From JAJAZB01 sp964244295 (GTDB taxonomy: Bacteria; Bacteroidota; Bacteroidia; Cytophagales; Spirosomataceae): a stretch of DNA of 64,000 nucleotides. The position numbers and the translations under genes were made by a program. This document shows positions 33,296 through 42,070 of the stretch, piece by piece (within the stretch, counting starts at the first letter, position 1; each line of letters starts with the position of its first letter). The notes beneath the pieces are model-generated. The model was not told where the DNA came from. It was given only the letters and a program-made list of their open reading frames with translations, and ran no database searches. The stretch is from contig CAXTIG010000015.1 of the NCBI GenBank assembly GCA_964244295.1, forward strand, positions 1-64,000, read 5' to 3'.

Positions 33296-36200
33296 ATGAA
33301 AACGCTCATTTCATCAAAATTCGAACCGCAAATCAAGGGTGCCACCCCGCCGCCAATTCCCCTGCGCATCCTCACCGCCGGGTCGTTGTTCGACGGGCAC
33401 GACGCGGCCATCAACCTGATGCGGCGGCTGTTGCAGGCCAGCGGGGTGGAAATAATTCACCTGGGGCACAATCGGTCGGTGGAAGAAATCGGGTCGGCGG
33501 CCATTCAGGAAGACGTGCAGGCCGTGGCCGTGACGAGTTACCAGGGCGGTCACCTGGAGTTTTTCAAATTCCTTCACGACGAACTCCGCCGCCTCGGGGC
33601 CGACATCCGCATTTTTGGCGGCGGCGGCGGCACCATTCTCCCCCACGAACTCGCCGAACTGCACGCCTACGGAATCACCCGCCTCTACTCGCCCGACGAC
33701 GGACGGACGATGGGCCTGCAAGGGATGATCGACGACCTCATCAGCCGCTGCGACCAACCCCGCCCCGGGCCATTGCCGGAAAACTGGGCCAAACGAGTGG
33801 CCCAACGCGATCCGCTGGTGCTGGGAAGGGTGATTTCTTGTATAGAAAATCAACCGGATTCTCTTCAAAAAAACCCCATTCATTCATTCTCTCATTCACT
33901 CATTCACTCCTTCGCCCTCGGCATCACCGGCCCCGGCGGGGCGGGTAAATCGTCGCTCGTGGACGAACTGGTGCTGCGGTTTCGGCGGGAATCTCCCGAA
34001 AAAACCATCGCCGTGTTGTCCGTTGACCCCTCCAAGCGCAAAACCGGCGGGGCGCTACTCGGCGACCGGATTCGGATGAATGCGGTGGGCGCTCCCACCG
34101 TTGCGGGGCCAACCGTCTTCATGCGCTCGCTGGCGACCCGGCGGGCCAGGGCTTCGGTGAGTCAGCACCTGCGTGAGGTGATTGGGATTTGCCGGGAAGC
34201 GGGTTTTGATTTGATTCTCGTGGAAACCTCCGGCACGGGGCAGTCGGATTCGGCGGTGGTCGAACTGGTGGATGCCTGCCTGTACGTGATGACTGCCGAG
34301 TACGGCGCGGCGACGCAACTGGAAAAAATCGACCTGCTCGATTTTGCCGATGCCGTCGCCATCAACAAATTCGACAAACCCGGCTCGCCCGACGCCCTGC
34401 GCGACGTGCGCCGCCAGCTTCGCCGCGCCCGTACCGACTGGGACACGCCCGACGACGCGCTGCCGGTGTTTGGCACCCAGGCCGCGCAGTTCAACGATGC
34501 CGGGGTGAATTCGTTATTTGCGTACCTGTCGGAGCGGATTTTTGCCTCGCCGGTGCCGCCGCTGCACGTCGTTCATTCCCAGTCGGTGGCCCTGATTCCG
34601 CCGGAACGGAGCCGCTACCTGGCTGAAATTGTGGCCGAAGCGCGGAAGTCCGAACAATTCGTCACCGAACAAGCGACCCTCGCCCGGCAACTGTACCAAC
34701 TCTACGGCGCGATGGAGGCCATCACGCCGCCTGAACTTCAACAGTTCATTCAGGAAGCAATGGCAAAAGTCACCGGTGCGCTGTGGGTGAATTTTGGCAA
34801 CCACGACGCGGGCAAGCGACTGGAGGCAACTCAATCTCACCTTTCGGAAGCGGCCGAATTGATAATTGAAAAATTGAACCCTGCCTGCCGTCGATTCCTC
34901 ACTAAAGAATGGCCTAAAATCCAGGCCCGCTACGCCGCCGATGTTTACGAGTACGAAGTCCGGGGTAAAACCGTCCGGCAAGAGTTGTTCAGCACCTCGC
35001 TTTCGGGAACGAAAATTCCGAAAGTCAGCCTGCCAAAATTCAGCGATTGGGGCGATTTGCTCCGCTGGCGGCTGACCGAAAACCTACCCGGCGAATTTCC
35101 CTACACGGCCGGCGTGTTTCCCCTCAAACGCGAAGGCGAAGACCCGGCCCGGATGTTTGCGGGCGAAGGACTGCCCGAACGCACCAACCGGCGCTTTCAT
35201 TATTTAGCCCAAAACAGCCCGGCCAAACGCCTCTCCACCGCCTTCGATTCGGTCACGCTCTACGGCGAAGACCCCGACCCGCGCCCCGACATCTGGGGGA
35301 AAGTGGGCAATTCGGGCGTGAACGTCTGCACCCTCGACGACGCCAAGCGGCTCTACTCCGGCTTCGACCTCTGCGACCCAGCCACTTCGGTGTCGATGAC
35401 CATCAACGGCCCCGCGCCCATCCTCCTGGCGATGTTTCTCAACGCCGCCATCGACCAACAGGTCGAAAAGGTAAAGGTGGCGCCGACCTCCGGTCGGCGC
35501 AGGGTCGAGTACCGGGCCGACTTACCGGAAGGCCACAACGGCCTGGGCCTCGCCCTCCTCGGTACCACTGGCGACCAGGTTGTTGAAAAATTCATTTACC
35601 AAAAGATCAAAACGCAAACCCTGAAAACCGTGCGGGGTACCGTTCAGGCGGATATTTTGAAGGAAGATCAGGCCCAGAATACCTGCATTTTCAGCACCGA
35701 ATTCGCCCTGCGGATGATGGGCGACATTCAGGCGTATTTCATCGAAAACGAAGTCCGCAATTTTTACTCCGTCAGCGTCAGTGGCTACCACATCGCCGAG
35801 GCCGGGGCCAATCCCATTTCCCAACTCGCTTTTACGCTCAGCAACGGCTTCACACTGGTGGAATACTACCGGAGTCGGGGCATGAAGGTGGACGATTTTG
35901 CCCCCAACCTGTCCTTCTTTTTCTCGAACGGCATGGATCCGGAGTACACCGTGCTGGGCCGCGTGGCGCGACGGATTTGGGCCAAAGCCATGAAATTCCG
36001 GTACGGTGCCAACGAGCGTTCGCAAAAACTGAAGTACCACATCCAGACCTCCGGACGCAGTTTGCACGCCCAGGAAATCGCTTTCAACGACATTCGCACC
36101 ACGCTCCAGGCGCTCACCGCGCTGATGGACAACGCCAATTCGCTCCACACCAACGCCTACGACGAGGCCATCACCACGCCCACCGAAGAAAGCGTCCGCC

Positions 36201-36733
36201 GGGCTTTAGCCATTCAATTGATCATCAATCAGGAATTTGGATTGACCCAAACCGAAAATCCGCTGCAAGGCAGTTTCGTGGTCGAAGAACTGACCGATTT
36301 GGTGGAGGACGCGGTGTACCAGGAATTTCTGCGGCTCAACGAGCGCGGCGGCGTACTCGGCGCGATGGAGCGGATGTACCAGCGGGGCCGGATTCAGGAC
36401 GAAAGCATGGACTACGAACTGCGCAAGCACAACGGTTCGCTGCCCCTCGTCGGCGTCAACACCTTCCTCGACCCCAGCGGCTCCCCCACCGTGATTCCCC
36501 GCGAAGTAATCCGTTCAAACGACGAAGAAAAGCGCCTGGCCGTAGCCGGTCGCGACGAGTTCAAAACCCGCCACGCCGCCGAAGCCCCCGCCGCGCTGCA
36601 CGCCCTGCAACAAGTCGCGCTTTCCGGCGGCAACACCTTCGCCGCCTTGATGGAAGCCGTAAAAGTCTGCACCCTCGGCCAACTCACCCACGCGCTGTAC
36701 GAGGTGGGAGGGCAGTACCGGAGGAATATGTGA
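33296..36733 (+). CDS. icmF: Fused acyl-CoA mutase IcmF (B12-binding + G-protein + mutase)
   Basis: The 1145-residue protein starts with the B12-binding domain (about 20-170; SLFDGHDAAIN carries the cobalt-ligand His). Next is the MeaI-like GTPase (Walker A GPGGAGKS at about 211-218; NKFDKPGS for guanine specificity), then the mutase large subunit to the end. IcmF interconverts isobutyryl-CoA and n-butyryl-CoA, or related branched acyl-CoAs, with coenzyme B12, and its G-domain guards cofactor loading. A stretch between the first two domains (about residues 188-206) is not family sequence but is encoded by an in-frame octamer repeat. The stop TGA starts a family C repeat. Confidence 0.93.
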   Translation: MKTLISSKFEPQIKGATPPPIPLRILTAGSLFDGHDAAINLMRRLLQASGVEIIHLGHNRSVEEIGSAAIQEDVQAVAVTSYQGGHLEFFKFLHDELRRLGADIRIFGGGGGTILPHELAELHAYGITRLYSPDDGRTMGLQGMIDDLISRCDQPRPGPLPENWAKRVAQRDPLVLGRVISCIENQPDSLQKNPIHSFSHSLIHSFALGITGPGGAGKSSLVDELVLRFRRESPEKTIAVLSVDPSKRKTGGALLGDRIRMNAVGAPTVAGPTVFMRSLATRRARASVSQHLREVIGICREAGFDLILVETSGTGQSDSAVVELVDACLYVMTAEYGAATQLEKIDLLDFADAVAINKFDKPGSPDALRDVRRQLRRARTDWDTPDDALPVFGTQAAQFNDAGVNSLFAYLSERIFASPVPPLHVVHSQSVALIPPERSRYLAEIVAEARKSEQFVTEQATLARQLYQLYGAMEAITPPELQQFIQEAMAKVTGALWVNFGNHDAGKRLEATQSHLSEAAELIIEKLNPACRRFLTKEWPKIQARYAADVYEYEVRGKTVRQELFSTSLSGTKIPKVSLPKFSDWGDLLRWRLTENLPGEFPYTAGVFPLKREGEDPARMFAGEGLPERTNRRFHYLAQNSPAKRLSTAFDSVTLYGEDPDPRPDIWGKVGNSGVNVCTLDDAKRLYSGFDLCDPATSVSMTINGPAPILLAMFLNAAIDQQVEKVKVAPTSGRRRVEYRADLPEGHNGLGLALLGTTGDQVVEKFIYQKIKTQTLKTVRGTVQADILKEDQAQNTCIFSTEFALRMMGDIQAYFIENEVRNFYSVSVSGYHIAEAGANPISQLAFTLSNGFTLVEYYRSRGMKVDDFAPNLSFFFSNGMDPEYTVLGRVARRIWAKAMKFRYGANERSQKLKYHIQTSGRSLHAQEIAFNDIRTTLQALTALMDNANSLHTNAYDEAITTPTEESVRRALAIQLIINQEFGLTQTENPLQGSFVVEELTDLVEDAVYQEFLRLNERGGVLGAMERMYQRGRIQDESMDYELRKHNGSLPLVGVNTFLDPSGSPTVIPREVIRSNDEEKRLAVAGRDEFKTRHAAEAPAALHALQQVALSGGNTFAALMEAVKVCTLGQLTHALYEVGGQYRRNM
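33877..33913. repeat. Octamer (TCATTCNN) repeat in frame inside icmF
   Basis: TCATTCAT-TCATTCTC-TCATTCAC-type units encode IHSFSHSLIHSF between the B12 and GTPase domains. The same octamer type forms the intergenic inverted repeat at 51607-51693. Confidence 0.85.
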
Positions 36734-36818
36734 GTGGTGAAATGTGAGTTGTGATGGAAGAGTAACTCCTTGAATTTCCATCCTCACTTCACAATTCACA
36801 TTTCACTACTCACAATTT
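36730..36818. repeat. Family C heptamer inverted repeat
   Basis: The left part (GTGAGTG-GTGAAAT-GTGAGTT) contains the icmF stop, and the right part (TTCACAA-TTCACAT-TTCACTA) abuts the end of the convergent yqgE gene. Confidence 0.85.
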
Positions 36819-37374
36819 AATTCAGGCGCGGGTCCGTCGGGTAGTGGGAAAGGACACGATATTCGCCGCCCATTTGCCGCAGCACGGCCCGCCAGAACTG
36901 GTCGGGGGCGGTGTCAAATATAAATTCCGACGAGGCCGGGGCCACAATCCAGGAATTACGCTTTAGTTCGTCATCCAGTTGCCCGGAGCTCCAGCCGGAG
37001 TAGCCGATGAAAAACCGCACGTCGGCCAGGGGAAAGGTGCCGAGATTGAGCAGGCGCTGGGCCTCTTCAAAATCGCCGCCCCAGTACAAATTTTCGCCTA
37101 ATTTCCGCGACTTCGGAATCAGGTCGGGACGGCGGTGGATAAAGTGCAGCGTGTTTTGCTCCACCGGCCCGCCCACGTACAGCGGCACGTCGGGGTAGAT
37201 GTCCTCCGTCAGCACGTCGTCGAGGTGGTGGGGGGTGGTCTGGTTCCAGACCAGGCCGAAGGTGCCGTTGTCGTTGTGTTCGCAGACGAGCACCGCGCTG
37301 CGTTCAAAATTGGCATCGCCCAGAAACGGCTCGGCAATCAGCAAACTTCCTTTCGTGACGGGGAATGAAGGCAT
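36817..37374 (-). CDS. YqgE/AlgH-family protein
   Basis: The 185-residue protein matches the family over its whole length: KGSLLIAEPFLGDANFERSAVLVCEHN at the start, the GLVWNQ motif, LYVGGPVEQNTLHFIH, and FFIGYSGWSSGQLDDELKRNSW in the middle. The biochemical role is unknown. Relatives were linked to alginate control in Pseudomonas, but the family is widespread in bacteria that make no alginate. It is divergent from the beta-barrel gene at 37500. Confidence 0.93.
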   Translation of the reverse strand: MPSFPVTKGSLLIAEPFLGDANFERSAVLVCEHNDNGTFGLVWNQTTPHHLDDVLTEDIYPDVPLYVGGPVEQNTLHFIHRRPDLIPKSRKLGENLYWGGDFEEAQRLLNLGTFPLADVRFFIGYSGWSSGQLDDELKRNSWIVAPASSEFIFDTAPDQFWRAVLRQMGGEYRVLSHYPTDPRLN

Positions 37375-37499
37375 GGTGACTCGGATTTGGGGGCCAGCGC
37401 CCCGTACTTTGCGGTTTGGAACAAACGACGGGCACGGCTTTTTTCGTTAGCCATCCAATTCGATTTCAATTTCTACACCAATCCATCTCCATCCAACCC

Positions 37500-38156
37500 A
37501 TGTTGCAAAAAAGTCTGCTTTTCGGTTTCGCTTTTCTCTTTTCTTTTTCCCTCCAAGCGCAACGCAAGCGCAATCTGTCCCTCGGCCCGCTGGTGGGCGT
37601 CAATGTTTCCAACCTCCAGGGTGACATTGAAAATACCACTTCTAAAGTAGGGGTTGTGGCGGGCCTTTTTTTCAATTACAGCATCAAAGAAACATTTGGC
37701 GTGAGCGGACAACTGCTTTACAGTCAGTTGGGAGCAAACTATAAGTTTGGGAGTACCAGTAACCAACTTCGGCTAAACTACCTCCAGGTACCCTTGTTCG
37801 CCACGTTTTACTTCGGGCGTGGCCTGCGCCCTGGTACCATCCGGCCTAAACTCTTTGCCGGACCCTACGTCGGCTTTTTGCTGGCTCAGAGAGACAAAGA
37901 CGGAAATGATTTACCCGTTCTTGGATCAGGAACTCCCTACAAACCAATCGATTTTGGTCTGAACCTAGGAGGGGGGCTTAATTTCGCCCTCAAAAACCAA
38001 TCCTGGGTTAACCTTGATTTGAAATACGGCCTCGGCCTCGTCGATATTTCGCGAGCGGATAATTCGGTCATCCGCAACGGCGTTTTTTCCATCACCGCCG
38101 GAATCAGTTTTCCCCTCGGCAATTACGACGAGCGTTCGCGCTCAATTCGACGCTAA
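37500..38156 (+). CDS. Outer-membrane beta-barrel protein (PorT/porin-like family)
   Basis: Starting at MLQKSLLFG gives 218 residues with a signal peptide (ends LFSFSLQAQ). The remainder is a run of amphipathic strands, such as GVNVSNLQGDIENTTSKVG, GLFFNYSIKETFGVSGQLLYS and FAGPYVGFLLAQ, with a strand-like C-terminus. This is the small eight-stranded barrel class abundant in Bacteroidota. Function is unknown. A near-perfect 39-bp palindrome after the stop should terminate transcription. Confidence 0.85.
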   Translation: MLQKSLLFGFAFLFSFSLQAQRKRNLSLGPLVGVNVSNLQGDIENTTSKVGVVAGLFFNYSIKETFGVSGQLLYSQLGANYKFGSTSNQLRLNYLQVPLFATFYFGRGLRPGTIRPKLFAGPYVGFLLAQRDKDGNDLPVLGSGTPYKPIDFGLNLGGGLNFALKNQSWVNLDLKYGLGLVDISRADNSVIRNGVFSITAGISFPLGNYDERSRSIRR

Positions 38157-38178
38157 ACGGATGCCCTTCTTTTCATGA

Positions 38179-38217
38179 AGAAATCCCGCCAACGGAACTT
38201 CCGTTGGCGGGATTTCT
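38179..38217. terminator. 39-bp palindrome after the beta-barrel gene
   Basis: Arms 38179-38197 and 38199-38217 are exact complements around one base. It lies between the convergent barrel and DeoR genes and probably serves both. The following 90 bp include GTTTCCTATTTCTGG-like repeats but no gene. Confidence 0.8.
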
Positions 38218-38313
38218 GGCTTTTAGCCTTCAAAGTATTCCTGTTGTTCAGCGTAGAAGTCGCCCTTGTCGTCTGTTCTTGTTTCCTATTTCTGGCCTCT
38301 TGTTTCCATCGCT

Positions 38314-39072
38314 TCACCACACTTCCACCCCCTGCGCCCGGTAGGGAGCCAATTGCTCCACCGGAATACTCGAATCGGTGATAAGCACGTCGAGTTCGTC
38401 GAAGGGGCAGACCAAGCAGGTTTCGGCGGTGTTGAGCTTGTCCTGCCAGGCGGTTGCCACCACCCGCTTCGACACGTCCACCATTTTTTGCTTCACCAAA
38501 CTTTCCTCCCAGTCGGGCGTAGTAACGCCGATATCGGGATGGATGCTGCACACGCCCACGATGCAGAGATCGGCGCGGAGCCGGGCCAGCGTTTCGACCA
38601 CGCTCACGCCCACCGCCACCTGCGCGCGTTTGAACATCCGCCCGCCGAGCAACACCACCTCGGCGCCAGGGTGTTCGCACAAAATCTGGGCGATGGCGAT
38701 GCTGTTGGTAAACACCGTCACCGTCAGGTCGGCGGGTAGTTTACTCGCAATGAGCATATTGGTCGAGCCGTTGTCGAGAATCACCGTCTGACCGGACCGG
38801 AACAACCGCAAGGCTTTTTGGGCAATCTCCTCTTTTTGCACCTGCGCGTATTTCAGGCGCTCGGCGAGGTTGAGCGGGGCCGGGGCTTTGGGAATCGTGG
38901 GCACCGCTCCGCCATGGACTTTTTTGAGCAAACCACCCTGGGCCAGTTCGTGGAGGTCGCGGCGGATGGTGTCGTCGGAAACGTCGAGTTCCTGACTCAG
39001 TTCGAGGGAGTTGACCCGTTGGTGGGTCACCAGTTTTTGGAGAATGGTCTGGAGCCGTTCGTCGCGGAGCAT
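38314..39072 (-). CDS. DeoR/GlpR-family transcriptional regulator
   Basis: Starting at MLRDERLQTIL gives 252 residues with the winged helix at 1-60 (SLELSQELDVSDDTIRRDLHEL) and the DeoR C-terminal sugar-phosphate sensor domain, including LDNGSTNMLIASKL and VLLGGRM. Such regulators repress genes for sugar or nucleoside use and respond to a phosphorylated sugar. It is divergent from a HAD phosphatase gene 109 bp away, so that gene is a likely target. I rejected the longer start because it would add 58 residues read from the shared promoter region. Confidence 0.92.
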   Translation of the reverse strand: MLRDERLQTILQKLVTHQRVNSLELSQELDVSDDTIRRDLHELAQGGLLKKVHGGAVPTIPKAPAPLNLAERLKYAQVQKEEIAQKALRLFRSGQTVILDNGSTNMLIASKLPADLTVTVFTNSIAIAQILCEHPGAEVVLLGGRMFKRAQVAVGVSVVETLARLRADLCIVGVCSIHPDIGVTTPDWEESLVKQKMVDVSKRVVATAWQDKLNTAETCLVCPFDELDVLITDSSIPVEQLAPYRAQGVEVW

Positions 39073-39181
39073 TTGCGGTAAATTTCGGTTTTCGGGACGA
39101 ATTAACGCAAATTTAATTTGTAATCCTGCGGAATACTTCGGTTTTTTGCATCGACATCTTTCTTTCCAAGAAATTACCCGC

Positions 39182-39877
39182 ATGAACGGCGCAAAAAAAC
39201 TCATCATTTTCGACATGGACGGCGTGCTGATCGACAGCGAGATCATCTACCACGCCTTCCATCCCCGTTTTTTCCGCGAACGCCTCGGCATCACCCTCAG
39301 CCCGGACGAAGTGGACCGATTCACGGGCGTGTCGTCGCGGGAGATTTACGCCTACTACAAGGCCCTGTATAACCTGCCCGAAGCAGTGGAGTTTTACGTC
39401 AATCGCGAGTATGATTTGCTCATGGACCACTTCGCTGCCCTCGAACCGTTCCCGGTGATTGCTGGCATTCCGGCCTTGCTCGAAACATTGAAAATCAGTG
39501 GATTTCGATTGGCGCTTTCTTCGTCCAACCAGCGCCGAATGGTGCAGCTTTGCCTCCGACGCTCTGGTTTGGAAAGTTATTTTGAAAACGTACTCAGTGG
39601 AGAAGATGTCCCCCGCGCCAAGCCCGACCCGGAGATTTTCCTCCGCCAACCCCCGCATTTTGGTCTGACGCCCGACGACTGCGTGGTGATCGAAGACTCC
39701 ACCAACGGCGTGAAAGCGGCAAAAGCGGCGGGGATGTTCTGCATCGGTTTCGTCAACCCCAACTCCGGCCATCAGGATCTATCCCCCGCCGACTGGCACG
39801 TCACCTCCTGGGACACGGCCACGGTGGAGCGGCTGCTGGCGCTGGGAGAACCTTTTTTAATTGAGAATGGAGAATGA
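39182..39877 (+). CDS. HAD-family phosphatase/phosphomutase (beta-PGM-like)
   Basis: From MNGAKKLI the protein is 231 residues. It has motif I FDMDGVLIDSE (nucleophile Asp and acid/base Asp), a helical cap, motif II LSSSNQ, Lys in RAKPDPEIFL, and motif IV VIEDSTNGVKAAKAAGM. The pattern is that of the HAD-IA subgroup that contains beta-phosphoglucomutase and sugar phosphatases. It is divergent from a DeoR regulator that may control it. The last residues (LIENGE) and the stop are read from a heptamer repeat. Confidence 0.9.
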   Translation: MNGAKKLIIFDMDGVLIDSEIIYHAFHPRFFRERLGITLSPDEVDRFTGVSSREIYAYYKALYNLPEAVEFYVNREYDLLMDHFAALEPFPVIAGIPALLETLKISGFRLALSSSNQRRMVQLCLRRSGLESYFENVLSGEDVPRAKPDPEIFLRQPPHFGLTPDDCVVIEDSTNGVKAAKAAGMFCIGFVNPNSGHQDLSPADWHVTSWDTATVERLLALGEPFLIENGE

Positions 39878-39930
39878 ATAATTAAATGCATCACCCATTT
39901 TCCTTTTCCATTCTCAACTCTCAATTTCCT
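39861..39930. repeat. Heptamer inverted repeat (TTGAGAA type)
   Basis: The left units (TTGAGAA-TGGAGAA-TGAATAA) encode the C-terminus and stop of the HAD protein. The right units (TTCTCAA-CTCTCAA) end just before the nucleotidase start. Confidence 0.75.
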
Positions 39931-40488
39931 ATGCAACGCATTGCCATCGACATGGACGACGTGCTGGCCGATGCCACGGGTCGTTTTCTGGACTACCTCC
40001 AAGCCCGGGCGGGCGTGAACGTCACCAAAGAACAGCTTTGGGGCAAAGACTGGGCCGATGTGACCGACATTCACCACAGCACCATCCGCGAGTGGGTGTA
40101 CGAGCCGGGCTTTTTCCGGGGCATGACCGTGCTGCCCGACGCGCAGGAAGTCGTGCGGCGCTTGCAGGAACGCTACGAGGTATTTATCGTATCGGCGGCG
40201 ATGGAATTTCCGGATTCCCTGAAGGAAAAGCTGGAGTGGATGGCGGAGTTTTTCCCGTTCGTCGATTGGCGGTACATCGTGTTTTGCGGCCACAAATACA
40301 TCATCAAGGCCGATTACCTCATCGACGACCACGAAAAAAACCTGAAACCTTTCGAGGGCACCCCGCTCCTGTTTTCGGCCCCGCACAACGCCCACCTGAC
40401 GGGTTACACCCGCGTGAGCAGTTGGAAAGAAATCGAGGGGTTGCTGCTGCCGGAGGAAGCGTTAATTGGTACTCAAGAGGCTGTTTAG
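39931..40488 (+). CDS. 5'(3')-deoxyribonucleotidase-like protein (NT5C family)
   Basis: Starting at MQRIAIDMDD gives 185 residues. The HAD motif DMDDVLAD holds nucleophile and acid. YEVFIVSAAMEFPDSLKEKLEW is the second motif, and LIDDHEKNLKPF the final acidic motif. The sequence matches the compact deoxynucleotidase family (PF06941), which dephosphorylates dNMPs or related nucleotides. The upstream in-frame start at 39886 falls in a repeat and is not used here. It follows another HAD gene on the same strand 53 bp away. Confidence 0.88.
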   Translation: MQRIAIDMDDVLADATGRFLDYLQARAGVNVTKEQLWGKDWADVTDIHHSTIREWVYEPGFFRGMTVLPDAQEVVRRLQERYEVFIVSAAMEFPDSLKEKLEWMAEFFPFVDWRYIVFCGHKYIIKADYLIDDHEKNLKPFEGTPLLFSAPHNAHLTGYTRVSSWKEIEGLLLPEEALIGTQEAV

Positions 40489-40511
40489 GGTTTCAAAACC
40501 GGAGAGCGGAT

Positions 40512-40545
40512 GTCACGCTGAGCGGAACGGTCCGCTCAGCGTGAC
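40512..40545. repeat. Family D inverted repeat, perfect 15-bp arms
   Basis: The arms 40512-40526 and 40531-40545 surround ACGG. The core is GTCACGCTGAGCGGA. It lies between the nucleotidase and MFS genes. Confidence 0.85.
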
Positions 40546-40583
40546 CGCCTTTCCCGCATCCAACATCCTGATTTACACCCCGC

Positions 40584-41723
40584 ATGGAATTGACTTTAGA
40601 AAAACCCTACGCCGCCCGTGCGGCCACGGCGGCGCTATTTTTTGCGATGGGCGCGGGCTTTGCGACCTGGGCCTCGCGGATCCCCGACATTCAGGAACGC
40701 CTGGGCCTGGGCACGGCCCAACTCGGCGGCATTTTGATCGGAATGCCAATTGGATCGCTGCTGTCGCTTCTTTTTACCGGGGCGCTCGTGACCCGGCTGG
40801 GTAGTCGCAACATGGCGGTTGCTACGTTTTTCGTGTACGCACTCGCGTTGATGGGCATCGGGTTGGCTGACTCGGCCTGGCAACTGGCGGCGGTGTTGTT
40901 CGTGTTCGGAGCCTGCGGCAATATCCTGAACATCTCGCTGAATACCCAGGCCGTCGGCATCGAAAGCCAGTGGGGAAAACCCATTTTGTCGTCGTTTCAC
41001 GGCCTCTGGAGTTTCGGGGCCATGACGGGCGCAGCCTTCGGGGGCGTACTGGCCGGGCAGGGCGTGGAGCCGTTCCGGCACTTTTTGCTGGTAGCCAGCG
41101 CGGTCGTCGTGGCAGCCGTTCTGGCCTACCGGTTCATGCTCCCCGGTGACTTCCAGCCTGACGAGAAACAACCCCTCTTCGCGCTACCCGACCGCCCCCT
41201 GATGCTGCTGGGCCTGATTGCCTTCGGCTGTATGCTCACCGAGGGAGCCATGGCCGACTGGTCGGGGATTTATTACCGGCAGGCACTCGGCGGCACAGGT
41301 ATCGCCACCACCGGCTACACGGCCTTCACGCTCACGATGGCCGCCGGGCGCTTCGGAGGGGATTGGCTCACGGCGCGGGTGGGCATTCGTACCATGCTGA
41401 TGGGCAGCGGCTTACTCATCTCGGCGGGCTTGGGTTTGGCCTTGAGTTGGCCCGGACTGCTGCCCGTCGTAGCCGGGTTTATGCTGGTGGGGCTAGGCGT
41501 GGCAACGGTGGTGCCGCTCGTGTACAGCGTAGCCGGACGCAGCCAAACGATGGCCGCCGGCTTGGCCCTCACGGCGGTTTCCACGGTGGGTTACACGGGT
41601 TTTCTGCTCGGCCCACCGCTGATCGGGTTTCTGGCCGAAGGCATTTCGCTGCGCGGGGCACTGAGCGTGGTGGTGGGGCTGGGGCTGGGAATTGCGCTGC
41701 TGTCGCGGCGGGTGAAAAGCTGA
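40584..41723 (+). CDS. MFS transporter (YbjJ-like)
   Basis: The 379-residue protein has about 12 hydrophobic segments. It shows the start of an MFS with FFAMGAGFATWASRIPDIQERLGLG, the loop 2-3 motif LVTRLGSR and the middle-of-protein cytosolic loop DFQPDEKQPLF. The N-terminus strongly resembles the group of E. coli YbjJ, whose substrates are not established. It could export or import a sugar-like or aromatic compound. It follows the nucleotidase gene after a family D repeat. Confidence 0.88.
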   Translation: MELTLEKPYAARAATAALFFAMGAGFATWASRIPDIQERLGLGTAQLGGILIGMPIGSLLSLLFTGALVTRLGSRNMAVATFFVYALALMGIGLADSAWQLAAVLFVFGACGNILNISLNTQAVGIESQWGKPILSSFHGLWSFGAMTGAAFGGVLAGQGVEPFRHFLLVASAVVVAAVLAYRFMLPGDFQPDEKQPLFALPDRPLMLLGLIAFGCMLTEGAMADWSGIYYRQALGGTGIATTGYTAFTLTMAAGRFGGDWLTARVGIRTMLMGSGLLISAGLGLALSWPGLLPVVAGFMLVGLGVATVVPLVYSVAGRSQTMAAGLALTAVSTVGYTGFLLGPPLIGFLAEGISLRGALSVVVGLGLGIALLSRRVKS

Positions 41724-41741
41724 TTTTTACAAAACAACGTT

Positions 41742-41885
41742 TCACCACCGCCCGTCCGGCAGTTGCTGCGACACGCAATGCATCCCGCCTCCGTTGACGA
41801 CCAGCGGATTGATCTGGATGCTACTCCGGTTGGGAAACCGTTCGGCGAACAGCCGACGCATCCGCTCGTCTTTTTCGCGGAGCAT
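41742..41885 (-). pseudogene. Agmatine deiminase remnant (C-terminus only)
   Basis: The minus strand encodes MLREKDERMRRLFAERFPN ... INPLVVNGGGMHCVSQQ and then a stop: 47 residues that match the C-terminal end of agmatine/peptidylarginine deiminases. This end includes the catalytic Cys in GGGxHC. The rest of the roughly 350-residue enzyme is absent. Upstream the sequence becomes unrelated within about 20 codons. It is probably a deletion relic and not expressed as an enzyme. It lies convergent with the MFS gene. Confidence 0.75.
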
Positions 41886-41988
41886 TAGCGGGGCGCTTCG
41901 TGCCGGCCCAGCCAGGCAGTGGGATTGCTTTTCGGCGGCGGAACGACAGCCCGTCCGAGCAGGAGTAGAAAATGGGGCAGTGGCGCAT

Positions 41989-42030
41989 GGAAAAAGGGAG
42001 TTGGGGCAACCTACCCAACTCCCTTTTTCC
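41989..42030. terminator. Hairpin with 17-bp perfect arms
   Basis: Arms 41989-42005 and 42014-42030, including AAAAAGGGAG/CTCCCTTTTT. It lies downstream of the NTF2-like gene on the minus strand. Confidence 0.8.
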
Positions 42031-42070
42031 GCGCAAACGGGCGGAACCGAGTCTTACCCAATGCCGTACT

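Noticed and set aside
34055..36687. Several 80-210 codon frames opposite icmF
   Set aside because: They are shadows of a full-length, well-conserved mutase.
38266..38739. Frames in the DeoR gene region read as separate genes
   Set aside because: The minus-strand DeoR frame explains the region with a winged helix and sensor domain.
12047..40545. Family D palindromes as transposon ends
   Set aside because: No transposase, no target duplications visible, and the copies lie directly after genes as terminators would.
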